From Marsupella aquatica (taxonomy: Eukaryota; Marchantiophyta): a stretch of 64,000 nucleotides of DNA. Shown in pieces: positions 25,440 to 36,443 of the stretch. The position numbers and the translations under genes are program-made. Where the stretch lies: positions 13,144,001-13,208,000 of the forward strand of contig OZ316897.1 of NCBI GenBank assembly GCA_973895155.1. Reading direction: 5' to 3'. Each line of letters begins with the position of its first letter. The stretch's first letter is position 1. The notes under the pieces were generated by a model. The model was not told the origin of the DNA, ran no database searches, and was given only the letters and a program-made list of their open reading frames with translations.

Positions 25440-26785
25440 AAAAGAGATCATGCTCGCATATTTGAAATTAAATAGAGATCCAGAAATGGTCCAAATAAGT
25501 GGGCAACTCCACCCAAAACCAGTTGCACAAGTCTACAAAAGACCAACAGTTTACAGTTGGGTTGAGTGTTTGGAAAACTACTCTCAGGCCCAGAAATAGT
25601 CCAAATAAATGGGTAATTCCACCACCCGTTCCACCAAAAACCATTTGCACAAGTCTGCAAACAACCAAGGGCTCACAATTGGTTTGAGCTCCTGGGAAAA
25701 TTACTCTGAAACATAGATATAGTACAAATAAATGGGTAATACCACCCTAAACCAGTTGCACCAGACAGTCTACAATAGAGCAAGAGTTTACAATTGGTTT
25801 GAGAGTCTTGAGAAACTACTCTCAGGCACAGAAATGGTCCAAATAAGCGGACAATTCCACAAAATAGTGTTTAAGTACTTTTCCACTAAAGATGTTCTAA
25901 TTGATAATACTGTCACATCTATTTTTTATTTAAAAAAACACCACAATATTGTATATGGCCAGATGACAAGCCCAATGACAAGTTCACCAAGGTAACCAGG
26001 GGAACCATACACAAAAATTGTAGCATAATTGTAAATATAAATAAATTAGTGGTAGTATTATAAATTCAAAGATCTTTAGTGGCAATTTACTTAAAAGATG
26101 TTTCACAAAAAACCACCTGCAGTGCAAGTCTACCAAAGAGCAATAGTCTACAATTGGTTCGAGGCGCTTGGAAAAACTATTCCCAGGCCAGAAGATGTTC
26201 AAATAAATGGGCAATAATTCCACCCAAAACCAGTTGCACAAGTCTACAAAAGACCAACAGACAGTTTATAATTGGTTCAAGCTCCAGACCTGGAAAACTA
26301 CTCTCAGGCGTAGAAATAGTCCAAATTAATGGGCAACTTCCCCCCTAAACCAGTTGCACAAGTCTATAAATACACAGATTACAATGGATTACAATTAGTT
26401 TGAGAGCCTTCAAAAACTACTATCCGGCACAGAAATGGTCCAGTTAAGTGGGCAATTTCACTAAACCCAGTTGCACAAGTCTAAAACGACCAACAGCTTC
26501 TAATTGGTTCAAGCTCCTGGAAAAACTACTCTCAGGCCTATAAATAGTCCAAATAAATGTGCAATTGCACCAAAAATCAGCTGCACAAGTCCACAAAAGA
26601 CCAACAGTTTATAACTGATTTGATCGCCTCGAAAAACTGAAAAACTAACCTCTGTTGCAGAAATAGTCCAAGTAAATGGACACTTCCAGCCAGGCAAGAC
26701 CAATTAATTGCACAATTGTACAATAGAGCAACAGTCTACAATTAGTCAGGGTACCTGGAAAAACTACTCTCAACATCCTTCTCCA
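25440..26785. repeat. Tandem array, about 115-125 bp units
   Basis: About eleven diverged units share 'ccagaaatggtccaaataa', 'tgggcaa', 'accagttgcacaagtct', 'aaaagaccaacagttta' and 'ggaaaaactactctcagg'. The ORFs across it are repeat translations. Confidence 0.92.
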
Positions 26786-26929
26786 AAGTGAAGAGAGTGT
26801 CTTAGTTTTCAGAGCAACCAATCATATAATTTGTTTTCCAATGTAACCTGGCTGGTGACTTTACGGAATGCAGTCCAGGACCTGATGACTTTACAAAGTG
26901 CAGTGAATGCGGATTGAAATAGAAACCCC

Positions 26930-27110
26930 TCAGTCCACTTATTTGGACTATTTCTGGGCCTGAGAGTAGTTTTTCCAGGGGCTCAAACCAACTGTAAACT
27001 GTTGGTCTTTTGTAGACTTCTACAACAAACTGGTTTCTGTTGGAATTGCCCATTTATTTGGACTATTTCTGGGCACGAGAGTAGTTCTTGCAAGCGATCG
27101 AACCAATTGG
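26930..27110. repeat. Inverted units of the adjacent array
   Basis: About one and a half units of the 25440-26785 repeat lie here in reverse orientation ('ttatttggactatttctggg', 'actgttggtcttttgtagac'). About 145 bp of unrelated sequence separates them from the main array. Confidence 0.9.
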
Positions 27111-27639
27111 AATCCATCCCAAAAAGTCCCTAATCCACCCTAAAGTAAAAGTCCCCTTACCCCGCACGAGTCAATTTCTAATCACCTACTGTCCCTTTCC
27201 CACTTTCTCTTTAAAATTAAAACTACCAATCAAAGCATAACAAATCCTCACAAATGGTTCACAGAAAGTTGGGAACGTGGAGAACGCGAAATCCGTGGCC
27301 CAGGAGTTCCAGCACAGTCTTTGGAGCATGGGCCTAATCATTATTTTATTGAGATACGGGAGCACGCCAATACGGGATCCGAAACGGATTCGGACGCCGC
27401 GAAACGTAATCACGGGAATATGGTCACGGCCAAGATTCGAACGCAGGCCCCTACTTAATTAATAAGCTGTGGGGGCATCGTACGTCCTCGTCAGCAGCGC
27501 AGCAGGGACTAGGGAGGGAGCGCAAAAAGAGCATCTCCTCAACTGCCAATATTTTTAGTTTGGTTTACAAATTACAACTGGCAGGACTCCGATACGGCAC
27601 CTACTGTGTGTCCGAGTCGATCGCCTCGTGCCCCCGTGC

Positions 27640-27898
27640 TGTGGATAAGAGCGCGAGAGAACTGCTGCCTGCTGCTTTTCTGCTGCTGCCAATTTCGATT
27701 CACTTCGACTCCCGTGGCAATTGAATTCGATTCATCATCAGTACCGTGCTTGCCTGCCTGCCTGCCTGCCTGCCTGCTCACGGCTGTTCAGTGCCCACTG
27801 CTCTTGTTGTTGCGCTGTTGTGCTGCTGCTGGCAATTCGATTCACTTCGACCCCTGTGGCAATTGAATTCGATTCAGAATCAGTACCGTGCTGCCGTG

Positions 27899-27929
<31 letters not shown>

Positions 27930-28215
27930 CTCACGGCTGTTCAGTGCCGATTGCTCTTGTTGTTGGGCTTTTGTGCTGCGGCTGCCAATTCGATTCACTT
28001 CGACTCCTGTGGCAATTGCATTCGATTCAGTACCCTGCCTCTCCTGGTCACGACTGTTCAGTGCCCACTGCTCTTGTTGGTGTGCTTTTGTGCTGCCTCG
28101 TGTGCTGCTGGCAATTCGATTCACTTCGACTGCTGTGGCAATTGAATTCGATTCAGAGTTGTGCCTCTCCTGCTGATCGACGGCTGTTCAGTGCCGACTG
28201 CTGTTGTTGTTGTTG
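27640..28215. repeat. Tandem array, about 110-150 bp units, with TGCC microsatellites, upstream of glyoxalase gene
   Basis: Four to five units share 'gctgttcagtgcccactgct', 'cttgttgttg', 'ggcaattcgattcacttcga' and 'tgtggcaattgaattcgatt'. Two units contain (TGCC)n runs at about 27750-27778 and 27899-27930. The array ends about 450 bp before the glyoxalase start, so it may form its promoter or 5' UTR. Long ORFs on both strands here are repeat artefacts. Confidence 0.9.
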
Positions 28216-28666
28216 TTGTCTTGAGAGAAGCGTGAATTGTGAAAGAAGAAGGAGCTCGGCATCGGTCAGATACAAGCTGCTGATCATCGATGAGCTTGGA
28301 GCGGAGAATTGGAACAGGTGAGAAGTGGATTGGTGGGAGAATTGGTCGCGATTTATACGCAAGTTGTGGTGGTGGTGGTGGTAGTGGAGCAGGAGGAGAA
28401 AGGGAGGAGCAGGATTGGTGAGAAGGTAGAGATAATTGTGCTTCGTGGGGCAGAACCGAGCTTTCAGGAGGAGAGAAGAGTATTGTAGGATTGGTGCGAA
28501 TACAGAGAACTTGTGGTTGTTAGAGAGAGAGAGACAGAAAGAGAGAGTGAGCGAGCAGAGAGAAGGAAGAGAGAAGAGAGGTTTGTGTGGAATACAGGGA
28601 AATTGTGATAGGTGTTATGAGATAGTGGAGGCCGAGGAGGAGAAGAGAGTGGGAGAAAATTTGGTG

Positions 28667-29924
28667 ATGGCGGCGAAAGGGAGTGGAAACAATGTCTGCG
28701 GGAGTAAGTCGCTGAAAGCGCTGCCGTTGTCGTGTTTGAATCACATCTCGAGGAGGTGCTCGAATCTCAGTGAGGCGGAGAACTTTTACGAGAATTTGCT
28801 GGGGTTTGTGCAGATCAAGAGGCCTGGATCGTTCGATTTCGACGGTGCATGGTACGTACATAATGATAGATGATGACTACTGACTCACTGACTGAAGGGG
28901 AAAAGTTCGATCGGAACATGTGTGGGGCATCGATTACCATTGTGTGCGTGTTTCTCGCTAGAATCTTGCTACTGCCGCATGCACGCATTGCGTCGTTAAC
29001 TAAATCTTATGAGAGTGATCACTATTATTGGTCAATCTCCTGTCCTCTGTCGTCTTTGAGCTCACGGGTTGTAGCAGTGTACATGGATGCTGCCCAGCGA
29101 TGCGTGATTGTAGTGTGCATGTGAATGCAACCATGCATGAACGTTGATTGGATGGCTTTACTTGCTCCACAGGCCGCCAATGGTTTCACTCACTTCCCAA
29201 TACAATGCAGTAATGGCGGCGAGCAGATTTTGTAAGGATCAATTGCATGTTGTGAAGTTTGCATTTTAAGTTTTGACTTGTGGGTTGCATGGTGATCTAG
29301 GCTCTTCAACTATGGAATTGGTATCCATCTGCTGCAATCCGACAACATGAACGTAGCTCAAGAAAGAGAAATTGATCCACAGAGTGACCACATCTCCTTC
29401 CAGGTACAGGCATGTCCTAAGCATCATGTTGCGGCTTTCGCACTTTCAACATATGTACTCTGGCATGCATGTGTTCAAATTGAAAAGCTTTTCACAATTG
29501 TTGCGATTTCGTAGAGGTTGCTCCATTGAGTCATACCTGTGATATCTCGACAACCTTTCATTGTTCCATGGAGCACGTGATTGAGATTTTGGCATGGCAG
29601 TGCGAAGACATTTCCGTGGTGGAGACGAAGCTAAAAGAGAACAACATCAAGTACGTACAGCGCGTGGTGGCAGAGGGAGGAATTTTGGTGGATCAAATCT
29701 TCTTCCACGATCCGGACGGCTTCATGATCGAAATTTGCAATTGTGACCAGCTGCCAGTGGTTCCTCTTGCGTCGACTATAAATCACCAGCCAGTGTTTGC
29801 GTCTTGCAAGCGTACCAACACTCATTCAACTCTCATTCATGTGTCTGTTCCAGACTGCGCATCCCAAAACATATTGCAAAGTGGCAATCTGGTCGAAAAT
29901 CAAGAGTATGCCGTCTGCGGATGA
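28667..29924 (+). CDS. Glyoxalase-I-like VOC-superfamily protein, three exons
   Basis: Exons: 28667-28851, 29301-29403 and 29601-29924, GT-AG and in phase, giving 203 residues. The match to the plant glyoxalase I-like (GLYI4/GLYI7-type) group is clear in LPLSCLNHISRRC, FYENLLGF, KRPGSFDFDGAWLFNYGIGIHLLQ (split by intron 1), FFHDPDGFMIEICNCD and the region between. The fold is one vicinal-oxygen-chelate unit; the histidine of NHIS and glutamate of MIEI are at metal-ligand positions. Family members act on methylglyoxal adducts or bind small ligands, and several plant copies lack strong glyoxalase activity, so the reaction is uncertain. Residues after about 155 form a non-conserved tail. An in-frame upstream ATG at 28436 exists, but MAAKGSGNN at 28667 is preferred because similarity begins just after it. 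Confidence 0.92.
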
Positions 29925-32068
29925 AGAGGTTAAGCCTTAGTTTATGTGTTCTTCAATCACTGTAAATATATAACTACATTCTATAGTAGCAGAGCAGTAC
30001 ACTTGGTATTACACAGAAAATTGAACTTGTATTAATCCAATCCGTGTAGCGTATATTCATTGATTGAATTGGAGCAAGTCACCTGTGGAGGAGAGTGAGA
30101 CCAGGCCAAATTCGCATTTTAAAGACCAAGACTACGTAGTAATTTCTGCCGTCAATTTTGACCCTGTTGAAGATCGACCGAGCTAAAAGCACATTCCACA
30201 AACAAAGGAACTACTGATTGGCCATGGAAGTGGGGTTGTTCGGTAGTTTGCCAAGTGTAGATATTGATTGCGTATACTTTTTGTTATAGTTTTGATTAGA
30301 AGAAAACTGAGTTGTAATTTATGCCTTCAATTTTGACAATGTCGATATTGAATATAAGTTTTCTTTGTAAGATCGATCATTTGAAGTCCTTTTACTCTTA
30401 CAGTAGTTTCAATTGGAAAGTCTTACATCGAGTGTGAATGATGTCTTGCCTCTATCTACGAACTTGGTCGTGGGACTTCAGTAACATATCGAATGTAAGA
30501 GCATTGGAAATCAGAAAGTCAGGACTTCATTTTCTCGTGATTTATCTTAAAGTGGAGCACGGTGTGACAAGAAATTGTGATCAGGCTGTAATAGTTGTCA
30601 CTGCATTACACATATCTTTTCGAAATCAACATTTATCCAAAGAGTATTGTCTCATGATTTGGCCACAGCTATTTTCCTTGAGGGAGCAAATGGCGTGCTC
30701 TATCTCGTAACGTGCAATCTGCCCTGTGTTTGAAGAGCTTACTCAGTCTCGGCCGAAACACTTTCCAAGTGTGCAGTGGAGTTGTTTTATTCTACGAAAT
30801 TGGATTGGCAAGTCTTCAGGGTGTCTGTTGATGGAAGCAAATTAAAAGCTGACTCCGAGCTTTCTCGTTTTCCAGACAGGCTAAGAGTTACCAAGTCTCC
30901 AATGTAACATGACACTTGGAGTGGCGAGGTCCTCCTCATCTGTACTGAGGACATGTTTAGTTTACAGTTCCAAAGGGACAAACTTGTGACAAGTGTGTAG
31001 CATATGTTTACGTTACAGTTCCAATGGGAGAAGCTTGCGACAAGTGTGAAGAACATGGTTACCTTGCAGTTCCACGTGTGGTCATCATTCAGATTAGTGG
31101 GTTAAGTTATATTATTAGTACTAAACAACATCTAACTAATAGAGCCCAATCAAAGCTACTCTCCTGGGCTAGCTCTAGACCGTGACTCTCAGTGGGCATG
31201 AGGCATAGCTTACGAAAGTGAGGTGCAGATTAAAATAGAGTGGGGGGCAAATATGAACAGAAAATAGGATTACGAAAGTGAGGTGCAGATTAAAATAGAG
31301 AGAGGGGCAAAGATGAACAGAAAATAGGATGGAGGGTCGAGGATGAGGGCAAAGAGGAACAGGAAATAGGATGGAATCTATAGTTTGGCAAGGGTTTAAT
31401 GAACTGGTATTCAGGGTGGTATCCATATACTTGTGCTTCATTTGGTGTCTCTTTTGATATGCATATTTTTACAACAATAATTGTGCTGAAGATGCATCTT
31501 ACAAAGCATAAATTATATGGGAGTAAGGCAAGGTTCAATCATTATAAATGCCACATGTCATCGTGTGGTCAATATATAGCTAGTGCACTTTTGCTGACAA
31601 GCCTTAGCATGTATAATCAGAAGGCTGCATGTGAAGTGGGTGCATACCAATTGAGAGCCTTCTAAGCCTACAATGCCCTTTGTGGATATAGCATGCTCAT
31701 CCTGGAACATGCTTTATTTTTTGTCTTGTAGTGATCTGAAAGTAAATAAAATATGAGAGCATAGAAGTGCTGTTATACAAGTAAAGTGTCTGCCAAGAAA
31801 AGCACAGTGACCAAGAAAAGGTACAGTCGGAAAAGGTACAGTCAAACGATGCTACGATGTGTGCACTTAACTCAGGGTGCCTTATGAATGACACTCCTTT
31901 CAATAAAAACCATAAACTTAGGAAAGAAAAACATGAGGAGAACTTAAGAGGCTATGCATTCATGTTCTTCAACATCATTTCTGTCACTGGTGGTGGTGGA
32001 ACCTTTGTTTTCATCTCTAATAAAACACATATTGTGAAAAAAGAGGGCTACTAAAATAAGTTCAGAAC

Positions 32069-32260
32069 ACTCTAGAATACCTAAAACTACAGGGGTCTAA
32101 AAATTAATAAAAAATGTATAGAATACAAAGGCTGCCCCTTGATAAGGCAGATTGAAATGAAAACATTCTAGAATACCTAAACTTACAGGGGTCTAAAAAT
32201 TAATAAAAAATTATAGAATACAAAGGCGGCCCCTTGATAAGGCAGACTGAAATGAAAATA
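32069..32260. repeat. 96-bp tandem duplication
   Basis: Two nearly identical units share 'ttctagaatacctaaa', 'acaggggtctaaaaattaat' and 'ccccttgataaggcag'. Confidence 0.92.
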
Positions 32261-33282
32261 TATGACACAAAAATCTGAATAAGACAAAATCTGAAATGTG
32301 CATTCACCATATAGCAGTGGATTAGCACTGACACCTCTATGTGGGACGCAGATCAATAGTGTTTTGACTAATGACCTTTAATGGTGGGTTCTACCTGTTT
32401 TTTAGGCTCAAACTTGGCCATCACACCTTGATTTATAAGCAATGGGACCCTCGTCATTGGTGGACTTCCTGTATTTTCTTTGAATTCTCGCTTCCGTTGA
32501 GAGTCTTTCCCATCAAACTACCTTCCACATTGACAGTATAGGCATCTGCATCAAATTGGTCTTGTTGACTGAACAAAGTGACTTAACTGTTGGACCTCAT
32601 AATGGGAACTAACCTAAAAGTATTGGATTTGAAATTAAAGCTAAAAACTACCACGATCTTTTTGGACAATTTAAGAATATTCTCCAAAGTGATTTCAAAA
32701 CCCCATCTTCTCGTATTAGTTTCAAAATTGGAAGTATTAGATTTAAAACACCTCTGAGTCAATATTGTTCCTTAAAATTTTAAGAGTCTTCTACTAAGCC
32801 CAATAAGAAAACCCAATACTTATCTACACATGATGGTAGAAAGAAAAGAAAATAAGTAAGGACCTGGGGAATGAGTACAACATGACACAGATATATGATA
32901 TAGGCCAATGAGGTAGTCGGAGGGGTAGACAATACATGAAACAGAGAGGGAGTGCAACTAAAAGCTTACGGTAAGTTGGAGGACAGATTTATTATTTGAC
33001 CACCAACACTCCAGTAATTAAAGTAGCAGCCCCATGCTCTGCAATACAAAACTCAGAGCTGGCCTCCAAGCACCCAAAAGCCCCAGGTGCTTTTCTTGGG
33101 ACTTTGCCCTTTGTGAAAGGCTGTACTATATACTCAATGCCCTTAATTCTCTATTAGTAATTTTTGGTGTTTTATGGAGCAGAATGCAATGGATTGGGGC
33201 ATTGTGGAACTTCTCTTCTACTTTTACTAAAAAGAGTAAAAATAAAAAATCTCCTAGGCCTTCAAGTTTATGAAGGCGCTCT

Positions 33283-33367
33283 CATTATGACCAATATTAG
33301 CCTCTCAAAACCTGAACATAATACAGGCTCGTGTTCAGGTTTTGAGAGGCTAATATTGGTCATAATG
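33283..33367. repeat. Perfect 36-bp inverted repeat (hairpin)
   Basis: The arms 33283-33318 and 33332-33367 are exact reverse complements with a 13-base loop. They sit at the end of a copy of the dispersed family also seen at 20240-20770. Confidence 0.95.
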
Positions 33368-34254
33368 CCTGGAATTTTGAGATGGGAGTTCAAAGGCTGC
33401 TAGGCTTTGAGCCTGTTGTGGCTAAGCCTGGAGTGCTTGGGGAAGGACTTACTACTAGGAGGGAAGGAAAAGGTTCATATTGGAAACGTGCTTAGGCCGT
33501 ACTAACCCATGCCTTACGGGGCTAGTCATTGCTGCCTCTCTGATCCCCTTTTAAAAAAATTGTTAACTCGATCCTGTAACCAGAGTTTTGGGATGGACCA
33601 TGAATCCCTGACTTTTGCCCGTGACCAAGGTTTAGGACACCCCTACATCTTAGGCTTAGGACATGGCAATACCAGGATGATATGTTACTCCACAAGGGAG
33701 CTTCAATCCTAAAATCTTGAAACCAATAATCTGGAGAGCTGCCATTGAAGGTACATGGGCTTTAATTGGGCCTGACATGGGGATGGCTGTTGCTATCAGG
33801 GTAAGAAAAAGTATGTATATATGAGGTGAGGCTGTAATCTCTAGTGCATTGGACGAGTGATATCTCCTCCTGATTTTTCAAATTGATAACTTGGTCCCTT
33901 AACATTAGTAGTGTGTGCATCTTAAGCCCAATGGGGTTTTGCTGACGACTGTAACTACATTGAATACCCAATCTGAGAAAACCTTTTTTCAGTTCTCCCT
34001 ACTTATCTATAATGACCAGCTGAAAAGCAACCCCAATCCTGATAGGGTAATTTTCTTAAACTGCAGGTATCAGCATCTGACAACCATATTGAAAATGCAA
34101 CCCACTCACATCCAACTATAGACTGACATTTTACATTTTTTTGTTGAGTTTGGTTAACCCCCTGTTACAGTAACAAAACCCCGCTGGCTGGAGATGCTTT
34201 AACCCTGGCTAGTGACTGAGTCACGATACACCCTACTATATGCAAAGTTCCTCT

Positions 34255-34710
34255 CTGCAAACCCCTTGACACTTTACAACGGTCTCTGCACACCCCTTGA
34301 CACTTTACAATGGTCCCTGCAAACCCCTTGACACTTTACTGTGATCCCTGCAAACCCCTTTGACACTTTACTATAATCCTTGCAAACCCCTTGACACTTT
34401 ACTCTGATCCCTGCAAATCCCTTGACACTTTACTATAATCCCTGCAAACCCATTGACACTTTACTCTGATCCCTGCAACCCCCTGACATGTTACTCTGAT
34501 CCCTGCAAACCCCCTGACACTTTACTCTGATCCCTGCAAACCCCCTGACATGTTACTCTGATCCCTGCAAACCCCCTGACACTTTACTCTGATCCCTGCA
34601 AACCCCCTGACACTTTACTATAATCCCTGCAAACCTCTTGGTCCCTGCAAACCCCTTGACACTTTACTCCTTGATCCTGCAAACCCCTTGACACTTTACT
34701 ATGATCCATG
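34255..34710. repeat. Minisatellite, 27-29 bp units, about 15-17 copies
   Basis: The unit is 'ccctgcaaaccccttgacac' followed by 'tttactctgat'. It is repeated head-to-tail with small variations. ORFs on the minus strand entering this tract are repeat translations. Confidence 0.95.
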
Positions 34711-34932
34711 AGAAGAGATGAGATGAGGTGAGATGAGTCCATACGGTTAATAGCTGGAAGCTCTTTACAGGCATATTCGATGACAGATTCAATTCTTGTC
34801 CACAAGATTTCTGCTCCATAGCTATCACGGGAGGTGAGCAATGCCCCAACCGAGGTGGCCATCTGCCTATCAACCCCCCTGCTTTCAATGGCTAGTACGG
34901 AGCATCATGAACCAGACGATCACTACCGTAGC

Positions 34933-35568
34933 TCAATAATCCATCATCTCTGCAAAGCTTCCTTTCCCTGAAACATAATTTCTTTTTCTTGTGTTGATTC
35001 GGTGGGTTTTGAATTGTTGCAGCTCTGGTTGTCGAAGATTTTCCTCGGGTTGAGTGGTTTGGATTTCGATGACGTCGACAGGGTTTTGGCGAGATTGTTC
35101 TGTGGTGTCATGCCCATCACTTGCAAAAATCCTCGCAACAGAAAAATGATCGCTCCTCGAGTAAGCTGGTGCGGTCTGGAGACTTTCTGCAGCTGAGGTT
35201 TTGGCGCACTTCACCAAGATTTGATCGGATTGACTTGGTTTGGAAGGCGCCCACCTGATGTTTTCGGACGAGTTTGTGATGTGCTGATCTGCTTCCGTTC
35301 CTGCGAAGAATCGGTGGAACACATTATGTGTTTTTTTCTGAGTAAGAGTGCTTGTGGAGATTTTGCGGGTGAGTTCTTCGCCTGGACCCAATTCGGGATA
35401 TCCTCTTGTTGACTGGTTTGGAAGAGCCCACCTGATGGTTTTGGACAAGATTGAGCTATGCTGATCCGTGGCTCGCGGGACGCCATACATGGCGCAGAGA
35501 TTGAACTGGCAGGAGCTCAGATCCTCCCTCGACCTGATTTTCTTCTCGTCGACGAGTTTGTTCCGCAA
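34933..35568 (-). CDS. Hypothetical protein, 211 residues (doubtful)
   Basis: A single uninterrupted frame starts MRNKLVDEKK and ends EMMDY. I recognise no family. The protein is hydrophilic, with no signal peptide or membrane segment. It shows a weak internal repeat: TDQHSSILSKTIRWALPNQS resembles a later ADQHITNSSENIRWAPSKPS about 70 residues on. It diverges from the decarboxylase gene (start 36444), with nearly 900 bp between. Its length is somewhat unlikely for chance in this base composition, and the internal repeat suggests either a real low-complexity protein or a duplicated non-coding stretch. Confidence 0.3.
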   Translation of the reverse strand: MRNKLVDEKKIRSREDLSSCQFNLCAMYGVPRATDQHSSILSKTIRWALPNQSTRGYPELGPGEELTRKISTSTLTQKKTHNVFHRFFAGTEADQHITNSSENIRWAPSKPSQSDQILVKCAKTSAAESLQTAPAYSRSDHFSVARIFASDGHDTTEQSRQNPVDVIEIQTTQPEENLRQPELQQFKTHRINTRKRNYVSGKGSFAEMMDY

Positions 35569-36443
35569 TGAGGCCGGAATGTGGGTCAGCTCATAATCTG
35601 TGCCACAACGTACTTCTCTTCCACTTACGTCGGGCTGGTGATGAGATTGAAAGGGAATGAATGAGCTGGTTCCCTATTTTGTCGAAAAGCATTCATTGAG
35701 AATAGTGATACGAAATGTGCTCACATTTTCTCTCCGAATTGAATTCACATCGAGGAGATCTTCCTGGGGCGCGGACATTGTTACGGGGCAGTCGAGGGAC
35801 GGGACTTCCATGTCCACAATCGCGAGAGAATCATGAAGTACTATTAACAAGCTTCGGAAAATTCGCTTTCACTGCCGCGGATTCTTTCACAGAGCCTACA
35901 TCACACGTAACCGAGGCTGCACTGGCAGATGTCGCGTTGTGTTTGGACGGAAGAAATGAATGCTGCAAATTCTGAAGGTTAAACATCCTGGTGGCCGCGC
36001 TCTCAGAGTAGATAGACCTCCCCTTGATTCAAATCTGTACATCAAATGTTTGCGGAAAGCAGAAGGTGTATTCTCTCAAGATCCACCAAGTTTTTATGGT
36101 CAAACCTCTTATGGCAGAGCCGTTTCGGTATTTGATCTCCCATTGCCATCCTTCTCTGCTGGACTGTTATCTCTCTTGTGGCCTCTCAACGATAGAAATG
36201 AACGCATGATTTCAAGATCAAGCCTCCTGTGGCAGCAGTCCGAAGTTATTTGACCTCCCATTCCGTTGCTTCAATTTTGTTGGGTAGCAGATTGTTATCT
36301 CGACAAGGGTAGGGACGACCGGTGTGTTGTCTGAGGCGGGGCACAAATGGGCAACATCATTTAAGAGATTATAAGCCCTATAGACAACCAAAGAGATAAT
36401 CAAGAAAATAATTTCCTCAGTCTGAATTTCGTAAGTTCTCGCC
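35569..36443. other. Upstream region of the decarboxylase gene
   Basis: No clear gene. It contains two diverged copies of a roughly 110-bp segment (about 36090-36180 and 36210-36310) sharing 'tttgatctcccattgcc'-type and 'gttatctc' blocks. A 97-codon ORF at 35960-36253 runs through them without family similarity. Confidence 0.4.

Larger units (their letters stand above)
29925..34250. other. Long intergenic region with local duplications
   Basis: No gene recognised. Direct duplications are visible at about 30950-31075 (about 58-bp units), 31205-31335 (about 63 bp, near-identical) and 32069-32260 (about 96 bp, near-identical). The only larger structure is the hairpin at 33283-33367 inside a dispersed repeat copy beginning near 33100. 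Confidence 0.5.

Noticed and set aside
27606-28362. Cysteine- and alanine-rich ORFs of up to 191 codons on both strands
   Set aside because: All frames are open because of the (TGCC)n and tandem units. They read as repeats in every frame and lie in the glyoxalase upstream region.
34250-34710. CRISPR-like array of short regular repeats
   Set aside because: The units are contiguous with no unique spacers and the context is a eukaryotic genome; this is an ordinary minisatellite.
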